DNA of 64,000 bases. It comes from Cololabis saira. Lineage: Eukaryota; Chordata; Actinopteri; Beloniformes; Belonidae. The translations under genes were made by a program, and so were the position numbers. The notes under the pieces were generated by a model. The model made no database searches. It was not told where the DNA came from and saw only the letters and a list, made by a program, of their open reading frames with translations. Shown piece by piece: positions 55,742 to 64,000 of this stretch (the first letter of the stretch is position 1; the number at the start of each line of letters is the position of its first letter). Where the stretch lies: the NCBI RefSeq assembly GCF_033807715.1, contig NC_084590.1, forward strand, positions 6,595,327 to 6,659,326, written 5' to 3'.

Positions 55742-56147
55742 AAACAGCTTGTGTCCAATAGGATTTTAGGGAAGAAGAAAAAAGAGCAGACCTGAAAGTA
55801 ACAAGTACTTTTCAGCCTTCCTAGAAATTTACTCAAGTAAAAGTAAAAATATTTGTCTTGGAAATGTATTCAAGTAAGAGTAATAAGTACCAAAGAAATC
55901 TAATACTCAAGTAAAGTACAAATCCTCTGGATATGTACTTAAGTACAGTACTCAAGTAAATTTACTCCGTTACTGTCCACCACTGCTCACTGATCCCCTC
56001 AAAATGACGAGATTCTCATCTAAATGGCGGTGCAGAATTTGCCCGACCCATCCGGAGCTGAGATAGTTCTGCCCTTCAATTAGAGACCTGTAATTGCGTT
56101 TTTTTGGTCATCGGACGCCAGGCGATCAATAAAATATTCTTGGATAC

Positions 56148-56688
56148 CTAAAATAAAACAAAACATAAACAGGTGTTGTTGTTGTTGTTTTTTTTAATCA
56201 CATAGCCTTTCCATAAAGATTAAATGTCGTGCTGCTAGCTTGCTAACGTCAGCACATGTAACGTATGCTATATTACAGTGTTTAATCATACACTCCCTTA
56301 TCTCCCTATTCCTCTATTCTTTCCTGCTCATCGCTTGAACAAATCATTATTTATAAATTAACATCAGCATTAATTTAAGATACCTTCATTACTTATGGGA
56401 GGCCAATGTCTAACATCATCAATCCAGCTATAATGATGCTGTAAAGCGTCAGGTTACAATAACAGCATCATGAATTGATTGACACCTGTCACCGCAGCAA
56501 TGGCGCCGCCGCAAGATGGCGGCACACACAAACCGGTCGCCGGATTCGTGTATACTCATACTCGCAAAAATTCTCCGATACCACACACTGACACCACTTC
56601 ATTGTTGTTGTAGTTACTGATTAGTGACTCTAGGGGGAGATGTTGAGCTGCAGTCAGCGTGGTAATGAGAAGAGAGTGATACATGAGT
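56148..56688. other. no further recognised gene
   Basis: Upstream side of the SWIM relic: intron-like sequence and the right inverted terminus described above. Confidence 0.4.
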
Positions 56689-57276
56689 CAGGCCACGTTT
56701 CCACATAGCCAGATATTTACAGAAACGGATATTTCCCCCTCTACGTTTTGAAAAATACCATCATTTACAGGAACCCGCATAAATACACTGTTACGGTGCT
56801 ATGAGCAGCCAAACCTACAGGGGGCAGTGTAACGAGAAGATAAAGTCATGCTAGCCAATCAGAATCCTGGAAAAAAACATCAACAAATGACACGAGTAAC
56901 TTCCAGTTACTTCCAAGATGAACGAGAGTCTTTGGTTTGGAGTGACAGAGAAGTGGAGTTACTTTTAAGTGTGACTTTAGAATATAAAACAGGTAAAATA
57001 CAAGAAAATATTGACGGGGGCCAAACAAATTGTAAACACAGGTCGCACTCATGACGCTGGTGACGTTTCTGTCGCATAATGTGACGTTCTGAAGCCTAAA
57101 TGTCCATTTCTCTCTGTTTACAAGCAAACGTGAAGGCAGAGTTTTTGCAAATCTCCATTTTGGCCGGAGTTTTCAGAAATGATGGTTTTTGGTGATTTTG
57201 AGCTTCGTTTTCGTGTAAACGAACGGCCAAAACGCATGAAAACACCACCGTTTTTGCTACGTGGGAACGGGGCCTG
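56689..57276. mobile_element. MITE with caggccacgtttccacatag termini
   Basis: 588 bp. caggccacgtttccacatagc is inverted at gctacgtgggaacggggcctg with a few mismatches; tttttg/cgttt-type repeats lie inside. The stretch 56930-57030 recurs at 10785-10875. No clear target duplication. Confidence 0.75.
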
Positions 57277-58115
57277 AGACTGGCAGCGCCATTTCAGGCA
57301 ACATAGCGACGATTAATGCCAGTGGGACGTCAGCAGTGTGGACATATTTCTAAATAAGGGACGACGACAGAAGCGAGGCAGACTGCAAGCTACGTGCTGC
57401 TAAGGTGTCAAAAGCGACCTAACTGCTGCAAGAGCTAAAAAACGTACGAGCTGGAGACCAGTGGGCCGGAGTTTCTTCGGTAAGCCCGGACCAGCGAAGG
57501 GTAAAACAGGTGTAGAGGATGGATGGATGTTCTCTTATCTTTTCATTCACAGATCAAATGTCCACTGAAGGAGAAGAGTGAAAAATCTAACAATAAAGAC
57601 CAAAACAGCTTTTTGTACCAGACTTAAAAAATGTTGATTCTGCTGTAAAGTTGGAACATTTAACGTGGAGATGGACTCACTGATGGATCCAGACCCTAGT
57701 GGTCGGTAGAAGAGTTGCAGGTCTACATTCGGATTCTAGTGGTCAGTACAGGAACTCCAGGTCTGGATCCGGGCCGTAGTGGTCAGAAGAGATGTTCTGG
57801 GATGTGTTTTGAACACGAGATTCAAAATGAGCCAATATTTTTCATGAATGGACAAAAGTCCACTTCCAAGGCTTGTGTAAAATTTGAATTCCACCTGTCT
57901 GTGTAGATGTCTGCTATATGCTTGCTGACATCCTGGCCTGCCTGTTTGGAGACTGGAGAAATTGCTGCGGCCCATGCTTCTAGGAATATGATGATTAAAG
58001 TAGCCGGGCGGAGTCGATTCATTTCAAATACTCTTCCTCCTGTAGCCATGTTTCTGTTAAACAGAAAATATCACTCCTGCTCTCTGTAATTAGATCATCA
58101 ACAGAGACTTGGAGC
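57277..58115. other. unclassified sequence with a short tandem repeat
   Basis: 57690-57785 contains about two and a half degenerate units built on ctagtggtcagtacaggaac. The rest, including 57800-58110, resembles a LINE 3' region in composition but no motif is decisive. Confidence 0.35.
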
Positions 58116-58119
58116 TTAA

Positions 58120-58920
58120 AGGTATTGTGACATCATTTTTAACATGCTTTTAACACTATTAAAAGTCTTGGCCAACATCCCTCAAATGTGTCTAAAAGAG
58201 TGTAACAAGAAAAACTTCACTCTAGCACTCTTTTCCTGGCTTTTTATTACAGTGTTTTTTTGCGCCGTGAAAAATGCTTCCTTTCCCCCCTTTCCTGTCA
58301 ATCATTGCTCCGCTCCTCCTCCAAACCTCCTCCTCCTCCAGCCATACGCTCACAGCGGCGTCGGAGAGTTAAGCCGGGAGCACGGAAAAGCAGGAGGGCG
58401 AACCACAGCAAACAATCATAAAAATAAAGGCATGCAAGCAGCACTGTCCCCTTATCTTAAGTCCAGTCAGTGGCCGCGGGTCTTTTTAGCAGTTTTCCTC
58501 CGGTGATTAGAACAAAAGAGGCTCTAAACAGCTCCTTGTTAAGCCTCATTTATAGTTCCGCGTTAAATCGACGCAGAGCCTACGCCGTAGGGTTCAGCGT
58601 ACGGTGCGCGTCGCCGCGTAACCCTACGCCGTAGGTTCTGCGTCGGTGTAACGCGGAACCATAAATCAGCCTTTATGGTGCACTGGAAAGGAGAGGAGGC
58701 AGGGAGCTGGGTGGAGGGGGCGGTGATTTAGCGGATCGTTACGTAACGATCCGCCACCAAACCACATGCGCCGTTTTTGCATAGTTATGTGGAAAATCCC
58801 AGAAAGCACACAATACACTGAATGTTAAAAGTTTGTTGTTTTTTGGGTGTAATTGATGTCAAGACACCCAACAAAACACAAAAAATCAAGAAAAATTTGT
58901 TTTTCATGTCACAATCCCTT
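58120..58920. mobile_element. piggyBac-like TTAA MITE, copy 2
   Basis: Starts aggtattgtgacatcatt and ends catgtcacaatccct, inverted. It is flanked by ttaa (58116-58119 and 58921-58924). Reverse complement of 49950-50743 along its whole length, with the foldback repeat at 58540-58675. Confidence 0.92.
58540..58675. repeat. foldback repeat, cgcggaaccataaatcag family
   Basis: Palindromic copy nested in the TTAA element, equivalent to 50195-50329. Confidence 0.9.
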
Positions 58921-58924
58921 TAAG

Positions 58925-59754
58925 GATTGTATATTTAGTAGTCCGCATCTAATTTTTCGGTCTCTTATTGGTACCAAATGCGCATTGGTTTTGATTTTTA
59001 CATTAACACTTATTTACATTATTTTTGATTAACACCTCTATAACGCTGCACCTGGTGAACCTTTGGGGGGCGGGAAACTGCAACCAATTCTATGTTGCTA
59101 GGCACCTGGTTAGAGTCGCAAATTACATAGTGTAATCCTACAGTTTTATTTATTCCAACTTCCCAACAAAGGTTTCTAATATTTATTGTTTTCATCGTTG
59201 GTCCTAGATCTTTTATGGTCTCACTGTTGAGAAACAAAAGCTGCGTCCGAAATAGCATCCTTCCACCCTAATGAGTTGCAAAAACAGTGAGATTTTTTAG
59301 TGCGTCCGAAACATTAGTATGTACTCAATAGTATACGCTATCCATACTCATTCTGGAGAAATGTATCAGTGTGGATTGATGGACACTAGCTAAGCAGAAA
59401 CTTCCCATAATGCAATGCAGTGGTGTTTGGTTGCTAAGTGCTGCGCAGATACGTATATGTCATAAGTATAATATTAAGTATAATAATATTATTATATAAT
59501 ATTAATATTATAATATTGGTATATAATAATATTATATAATGTCATCTTGTTTCAGGATAAAGGGGAAAGAGCAGAGCGGTGCTGCTACTGCTGCTGTGAC
59601 AGGAGTTGTTACCATGGTAACAACTCCCCCTCCCAACGGAAGGAAGTGCCGGTGTTCTGCCAATTTCTGCTGCCTTGCCAAAAAATGCTCCTTAATGGTT
59701 TTCTACCTTTTGTAGAGCTACAATTTTACTGTGTTTTACTCCCTAGCCCACTTC
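58925..59754. other. unclassified, partly MITE-like
   Basis: 59255-59420 has tgcgtccgaaa repeated twice (59261 and 59302) as in MITE ends. 59465-59545 is an AT-rich, hairpin-prone taatattatta tract. An 85-codon frame at 59547-59804 has no domain. Confidence 0.4.
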
Positions 59755-59860
59755 CTTTTCCCCCAAATGGTCCTTGTCTCTTGCCAGGCCGTCATTGTAA
59801 ATAAGAATGTGTTCTTAATGACCTGCCTGGCTAAATAAAGGCCAATGACTGAATGAATTT
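59755..59860 (+). mobile_element. LINE-type 3' tail (attgtaaataagaatgtgtt family)
   Basis: The tail gccgtcattgtaaataagaa ... tgcctggctaaataaaggcc with an (atgactga)-like end is a widespread fish LINE 3' terminus. Confidence 0.6.
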
Positions 59861-59936
59861 CTACGGAAGCCGAGAACGGCCATGCCCCTTTTTTATTTTT
59901 GCACTGTTTTTTTCTTTTTTTTGCACTGTTATCTCG

Positions 59937-60170
59937 TGATAACGAATTATTATTTCGTTATCTCGATATAACAAAAATCGTTTTGTCGTGATAACGAATT
60001 AATTATTTCGTTATCTCGATATAACAAAAATCGTTTTTTCCTGATAACAAATTAATTATTTCGTTATCTCGATATAACAAAAATCGTTTTTTCGTGATAA
60101 CAAATTAATTATTTCGTTATCTCGAAATAACAAAGATGTTTTTGTCGTGATAACGAATTAATTCGTCATA
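59937..60170. repeat. about 53-bp tandem repeat (tcgttatctcgatataacaa)
   Basis: Four to five units of gataacgaattaattatttc then gttatctcgatataacaaaaa. Each unit is rich in ttatc/gataa inverted motifs. Confidence 0.9.
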
Positions 60171-60189
60171 TCAGAAGACGTATTTGTGG

Positions 60190-60270
60190 GATCCAGTCGT
60201 GCTCTGGTTCGGATCATCCTCAGCTCAGCCTGACGAGCTGCCACGACTTCCACCGGCTTCGTCAGCTCAG
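60190..60270 (+). other. possible non-coding first exon of the right-edge gene
   Basis: A stretch of non-repeat sequence ends gtcagctcag/gtaaagt, a good donor, just downstream of the 53-bp array. If spliced to the acceptor at 61573-61574 it would supply a 5' leader. This rests on position and splice sites only. Confidence 0.35.
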
Positions 60271-60539
60271 GTAAAGTAACGTTTATTTAGCCTCATGTAA
60301 TGTGTATGTAACGCAATTCCTTTAATCGTGCTTTGATATGTGTCGTGTTTATTATGGTTTGTGTGGCACATAGCATTAGTGATGGGCAGCAGCTACAAGT
60401 GTAGCATAGTTGTTAAACTAACGTTACATTTCTCACTAGCGTGGCCGCAGAGTCGCTGTTTTCTCAATCAATGAGCTTTTCAGTCTCTTTCATTGATGGA
60501 GTTGTGCGAGCCTGCTCTTAGGTTGAGCTGGTCACGTCA

Positions 60540-61420
60540 TGTTCAGGCTACTGTTGCTTGTAATATTACGACTTAACTCTCATAATTTTACGACTTTATT
60601 CTCCTAATATCACGACTTTATCCCCCCCACCCAAAGTATGTTCACCATTACATCGTAATTATTAACAAGTAATAACAACCAAAATACACAGTCCGTGTTC
60701 ATTCTGCTTGTGCTGGGATTTTGATACCGGGAGCGAGTCGCGCCCACAGAAAGCAGTTTTATTTTGAAAACCAACCGGATTTTCTTGTATTCCAAAAGTC
60801 CGACTTCCGGTCCGCCAAAATAAAAGATACAGTCAGTCAAATGAATGAAAAAATGAAAAGGATCCAGAGAAGCATATCCTCATATTTTACAGAATCACAA
60901 CCAAAAATCCAGAAAAAAATGCGACAGAAGATGAAACAAGATCTGACATTGCTGATTGCAGCTCCCATGTTTTCTGTTAAACTGATATCGAGAAATAATT
61001 AAAAAAATATTAATTTTGTTTATTTATTTTTATTTGGCACATTTAAAAACAATATAAGGAGAAAACATTTCTGCAAATGCAGTGGTTCAGTTCATGTTCA
61101 AAATAGGCCTACTGCCTACGTTATGTAGTTTAAGTGTAATGTTTACACAAGAAACAAGTTTTCATAAGAGCCTATACTGTTGGACTGCTGTTGTGTGGTC
61201 ATTTTTCTGAATAAAAATATTTCTCAAAATTATCCCCCCCTCTGGTTTTTTCACAAATCGCACCGTGATTACGACTTTATTCTCATAATATTATGACTTT
61301 ATTCTCGTAATTTTACGGCTTTATTCTCGTAATATTACGACTTTATTCTCGCAACATTAGGCTATGACTTTATTCTTGTAATTTTACGACTTTATTCTCC
61401 TAATTTCTTAATTCTCCTAT
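60540..61420. repeat. tacgactttattctcgtaat tandem tracts around unclassified sequence
   Basis: About 22-bp units at 60560-60620 and 61264-61420 flank 640 bp that contains a 93-codon plus frame (60721-61002; KRIQRSISSYFTESQ) I do not recognise. The tract may be one array split by an insertion. Confidence 0.6.
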
Positions 61421-61574
61421 TTTAATGCAAAATAAACATGACTTGACATGTTGATTAAGTAATCAGAAGAACGATAACAACCCTTTTGTGTAATGAAGGG
61501 ACAGCAGTCAAGAGTTGACCAACTTTGTTGCAGCTGCTAACAAGTATGACTACATTTATTGTTGAATCCTACAG

Positions 61575-61652
61575 ATCATGGACCAGTTTCTCTCTGCCTT
61601 GAGAGAAAGGGGTGTTCCTGAGGAGAACCTCACAAGAATGGCAGAAGACAAG
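61575..61652 (+). CDS. first coding exon, SAM-like domain protein
   Basis: Acceptor ...tcctacag, then atcATG (start 61578) and 25 codons (MDQFLSALRERGVPEENLTR, MAEDK) to the donor gtgaag, in phase 0. It continues at 63456 with IDQDIVQLLTEEKLSNYIPR. Together these look like a SAM-type helical domain at the N-terminus of a multicopy fish protein family. The exon is small; its support is the frame continuity with the next exon and good splice sites. Confidence 0.7.
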
Positions 61653-62598
61653 GTGAAGTACATAATCTAAGTCAATATTCAAAGGCATTGCCTGCACATC
61701 ATTCCAACAAAGAGTAACAAAGGAAGAACTATTTTGGTCCAATTTGGTAGCTGTAAGTCAGTATAATCAAATATGATCCATTTTGTCATCAATAATGGCA
61801 TAATACCTGTATTTACCTGCACAAGATGCACATAAAATGATTTATATGAGTTAATACTGGTCATATAGTATTAACTTGATGTTAAAAACATAAAAACAGC
61901 TATGACCAGTGTAAGAGGTTTTGGGATCTGTAATGTAATTGGTTTCAAGCTGGTTGAACTGGTGGCTCATTTGGTGTCCAGCTTAAACCAGCTAATGTCA
62001 TTCTGGGTATAGTGGAGAAACTGATAGTAAAGTTCAGACTGGGCACTTGTTCAGGGTTTATCACAAGGCTCACGCCGGGGTGTCGGCCAGAACATCACTT
62101 GAGGCCACAATTCAGAGTATGTGGGGAAATGAAAAGTTTAGAGGTTGATATGCTTTCAGTTTAATTTCCTTTAAAGCAGCACACAGACAGTTGGAGCTTA
62201 CACTGAGTGTGGATTTCTACAAAAATATTAACAAAAAATATCATTAAACACTCATAATTATAACAGAAGTGAATAGAATTATGTTTTCTCACTCAATAAA
62301 CAGAAACTCAAAACACTCATTACTCAAATATATGTAGCCGCGTAGTGCATTAATTCAGATATAATTTTCCACTGATGTGAGATAGTTCTCAAAGCTGGCC
62401 TAAGTGTTACTTGTTTTCATTCGAGTGTAACATTGTTGTGAAATAAGTAAAAAGTGAAGCAGATTTTGACACTAGCATGTTGTTGCTGATTTTGGTCACA
62501 AGGTGGCAATATTGACTCATATCCAAGTATAACATTTGGTATTTTTCTTCCAAAGGTTTAGTTCCTTCAGTGTTTTTTAAATAGAAAGGTTCTTGATA
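61653..62598. other. intron of the right-edge gene, first part
   Basis: AT-rich sequence with no recognised feature. Confidence 0.45.
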
Positions 62599-63298
62599 TA
62601 GAGGTTGGTAGAGCCAAAAATTGTACTCAAGTAAAAGTATTGGGTGATTTTCACGTTAGTGGTTGAGAGTATACAACTTTCGGGTGGATTTTACCCGACG
62701 TTAGTGTTTGTGTATATATCAGATGATGTTATTACCATACTTATTGCCCCATATCATGCACAGCTATTTCCTGTCACAGGCTTGGTGACTCTGGGAGACA
62801 AAAGGGAGATCCCACAGGTGATGAAAGAAAGAAAAAATTGCACACCAGGCTCCAATGCTTTTCTTTTCACCAAAGAACTAACTTTGGTGTCCTTCCTCCC
62901 TGAAACAGTTTCAAAAATGAAGTCTGTCCTGCTCCTGCCATTCATGCACAAACAACCAAGCATAGGACCCACTCCCAAGCCCTAAATGATTCCCCAATTT
63001 TTCACCAATTTTACAGCTTTTTTATAGGGTCGCCCCATGATACCTTTTTTTTCATTTTTTGTGACATTGTATAAGGAAAAATGAAAGAAAAGTACCTCAA
63101 TGTATTGTTGTACTTTGATATATTTTGATGAGAAGTATTTTTTATGTGGTATATTATATCAGGTAAAATATACCTGACGTTAGTGATGGTTTTTCATGAA
63201 AGACATTGGTGTTCTAAGGTTAATATTGTTAGCAATATTGTTTTAAAGTAACAATACTCTTACTTGAGTCCAATTTTTGGCTACTCTGCCCACCTCTG
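62599..63298. mobile_element. hAT-like MITE carrying a piggyBac transposase fragment
   Basis: Ends tagaggttggtagagccaaa and ttggctactctgcccacctc+tg match the CAGAGGTGGGTAGAG family. No target duplication is visible. Inside, cgggtggattttacccgacg and caggtaaaatatacctgacg are repeated hairpins, each followed by ttagtg. Confidence 0.7.
62740..62985 (+). pseudogene. piggyBac-type transposase fragment
   Basis: An open frame (ATG 62644, stop 62983-62985) reads GDKREIPQVMKERKN, NAFLFTKELTLVSFLPE and SVLLLPFMHKQPSI. The F-x-F-TxxLTLVSxxPK...VxLLSxMH pattern is that of the middle of PGBD/piggyBac transposases. Only about 75 residues remain. The right flank shows ttaaccttagaac on the minus strand, possibly a piggyBac end. 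Confidence 0.65.
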
Positions 63299-63455
63299 GA
63301 TACGGGGGAGAAAAGTGCCAAGAGAAATGTGTTCTCTAGAGTCAAATATTATAGGTAGAACTCAATTTCTCTGAGAGCCCTTATAGAACCTTCTTTTTTG
63401 AGTGTGATGGATACTATAGGTGAATAATGACATTATATCTGCTTTTGTGTTTTAG

Positions 63456-64000
63456 ATCGATCAAGACATTGTACAGCTTCTTACAGAAGAGAAACTCTCC
63501 AACTACATTCCAAGATATGGTGACCGTGTCTTTGCGAAGAATTGGAAGCAGTTATCCTCAACTGAAAGTAAAGGAGATACAGAGCAAAAAAAACAAACAT
63601 TAATAAATAGAATAAGAGAAAAGATGAGACTGCCATCCAGCTCATCAGCCACAGCATCCGGCAGCTTTAACTCCAAGACTGCACTTCTTGGAAATAAGAA
63701 TGCTGAAAAGAAGACAAGGAAAATAGAACTTGGCTGGTTGAACTACCAAGACTGTATGTACAAACAAGTAAGAAGGCCAACTGGGGGTGGAACAAGAGAG
63801 ATAGTTGTAAGCAAAGATGATACTGTATCCAGCATTATGGAAAAAGGGAAAACACTATTTTTCCCCAATGGTACATCACCAAAAGGCAAATTAGAAGACT
63901 TTGAGTGCATGCTTTCTGTCATTGGTTCTGAGGAGCCCCTTGAGGGTAGTGTCACAGTTGGAAGTTTGTTGCAGCAAACTAATCACAAGATGCTGAGAGT
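63456..64000 (+). CDS. second coding exon, SAM-like + G2E3/HECT-like family protein (partial)
   Basis: Acceptor ...gttttag at 63455. The frame is open to the window end (181 codons) and in phase with the first exon. After the SAM-like part (to FAKNWKQL, near 63550) come a Ser-rich linker and a domain with LGWLNYQDCMYKQVRRPTGG, GGTREIVV, GKTLFFPNGTSPKG and GSLLQQTNHKMLR. I associate this GGGTR...LFFPxGxSxxG domain with fish proteins named G2E3-like, whose C-terminus is a HECT ubiquitin-ligase domain; that part would lie off the right edge. The exact family name is from memory. No stops or frameshifts are seen, so it may be live. It is divergent from sorl1. Confidence 0.7.
   Translation, partial: MDQDIVQLLTEEKLSNYIPRYGDRVFAKNWKQLSSTESKGDTEQKKQTLINRIREKMRLPSSSSATASGSFNSKTALLGNKNAEKKTRKIELGWLNYQDCMYKQVRRPTGGGTREIVVSKDDTVSSIMEKGKTLFFPNGTSPKGKLEDFECMLSVIGSEEPLEGSVTVGSLLQQTNHKMLR

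Larger units (their letters stand above)
54493..55985 (-). mobile_element. hAT-like element with BED exon and 8-bp duplication
   Basis: Ends cagaggtggacagagtactc and ttactgtccaccactg. Flanks ctcacaga (54485-54492) and ctcactga (55986-55993) form an 8-bp duplication with one mismatch. Subterminal caagtaaaagta repeats. A minus-strand frame of 331 codons (54746-55741) runs across the array and into a BED-like finger. Confidence 0.88.
53880..56147 (-). pseudogene. SWIM zinc-finger / YqaJ-like protein relic, interrupted by a hAT-like element
   Basis: On the minus strand an exon seems to start after the acceptor ...TTTTAG at 56148. It reads QEYFIDRLASDD, after a frameshift SLIEGQNYLSSGWV and LDENLVILRGSV, then is cut by the element 54493-55985. 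It resumes with HHDVDVTVRREDGQ and the SWIM motif CDCMASRGRCCSH (CxC...CxH), QLCAWHK, and, after another frame change, KTKGQNCHFWQDQRQIRIT, which looks like the start of a YqaJ-type nuclease domain. SWIM fingers bind DNA or protein; YqaJ is a phage-type exonuclease fold. In fish such SWIM-YqaJ proteins are multicopy and mobile-element-like. This copy is dead. Confidence 0.65.
53714..56585. mobile_element. possible DNA transposon bracketing the SWIM/YqaJ-like relic
   Basis: The left part reads agggatggcccaataccgat and ggtatcggg...ctcatatacactaatcc (53714-53792). The right part, reversed, reads ggtatcggag...gagtatacacgaatccgg (56540-56585). The two are an imperfect inverted pair of about 45 bp. 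Precise ends and a target duplication were not resolved. Confidence 0.45.

Overview
The window is vertebrate nuclear DNA, most likely from a teleost fish. It carries the 5' end of one clearly recognisable gene, sorl1 (the VPS10-domain sorting receptor SorLA), on the minus strand. Six exons lie at 42350-41985, 19690-19574, 19489-19355, 16618-16457, 13777-13710 and 7088-6908. Their reading phases join without a gap into about 343 residues: signal peptide, propeptide with a multibasic cleavage site, and the first part of the VPS10 propeller. The rest of the gene would lie to the left of base 1. Intron 1 is about 22.3 kb and intron 2 only 84 bp. The teleost assignment rests on the divergence of the sorl1 protein and on repeat families I recognise from fish; the species cannot be told.

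Nearly everything else is transposable-element sediment and tandem repeats. Left edge (1-4.2 kb): a decayed minus-strand endogenous retrovirus (LTR, primer-binding site, gag-like, RNase H and integrase pieces) broken by a hAT-like insertion, followed by a 1.7-kb array of a 24-bp unit. Introns 5 to 2 (7-19.6 kb): hAT-like, Harbinger-like and foldback elements, LINE 3' ends and a 21-bp array. Intron 1 (19.7-42 kb): an 816-bp hairpin element 77 bp from the exon 2 acceptor, a 3-kb hAT-like element with a perfect 8-bp duplication carrying an L2-type LINE, a cluster of Harbinger-like elements, a 1.1-kb array of a 21-bp unit, a THAP-domain exon split by a TTAA-inserted element, and a 43-bp array.

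The sorl1 promoter and exon 1 sit in a GC-rich block (about 41.9-42.4 kb) flanked by two near-identical 203-bp direct repeats 3.1 kb apart. Right of it (42.4-60 kb) lie nested MITEs, a young 1.55-kb LTR retrotransposon (44949-46498; 5-bp duplication ttttc; nearly identical LTRs) with the hallmarks of Tf1/sushi-type self-priming, a five-deep nest of elements (48.6-51.8 kb), and a SWIM/YqaJ-like coding relic broken by a hAT-like element whose own BED-finger exon has expanded into a minisatellite.

At the right edge (61575-64000, plus strand) begins a second probable gene: a SAM-like N-terminus followed by a domain I associate with fish G2E3/HECT-like proteins. It is open to the window end and is arranged divergently from sorl1. 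No tRNA, rRNA or CRISPR was found. Most long open frames in the window are by-products of tandem arrays whose unit is a multiple of three.
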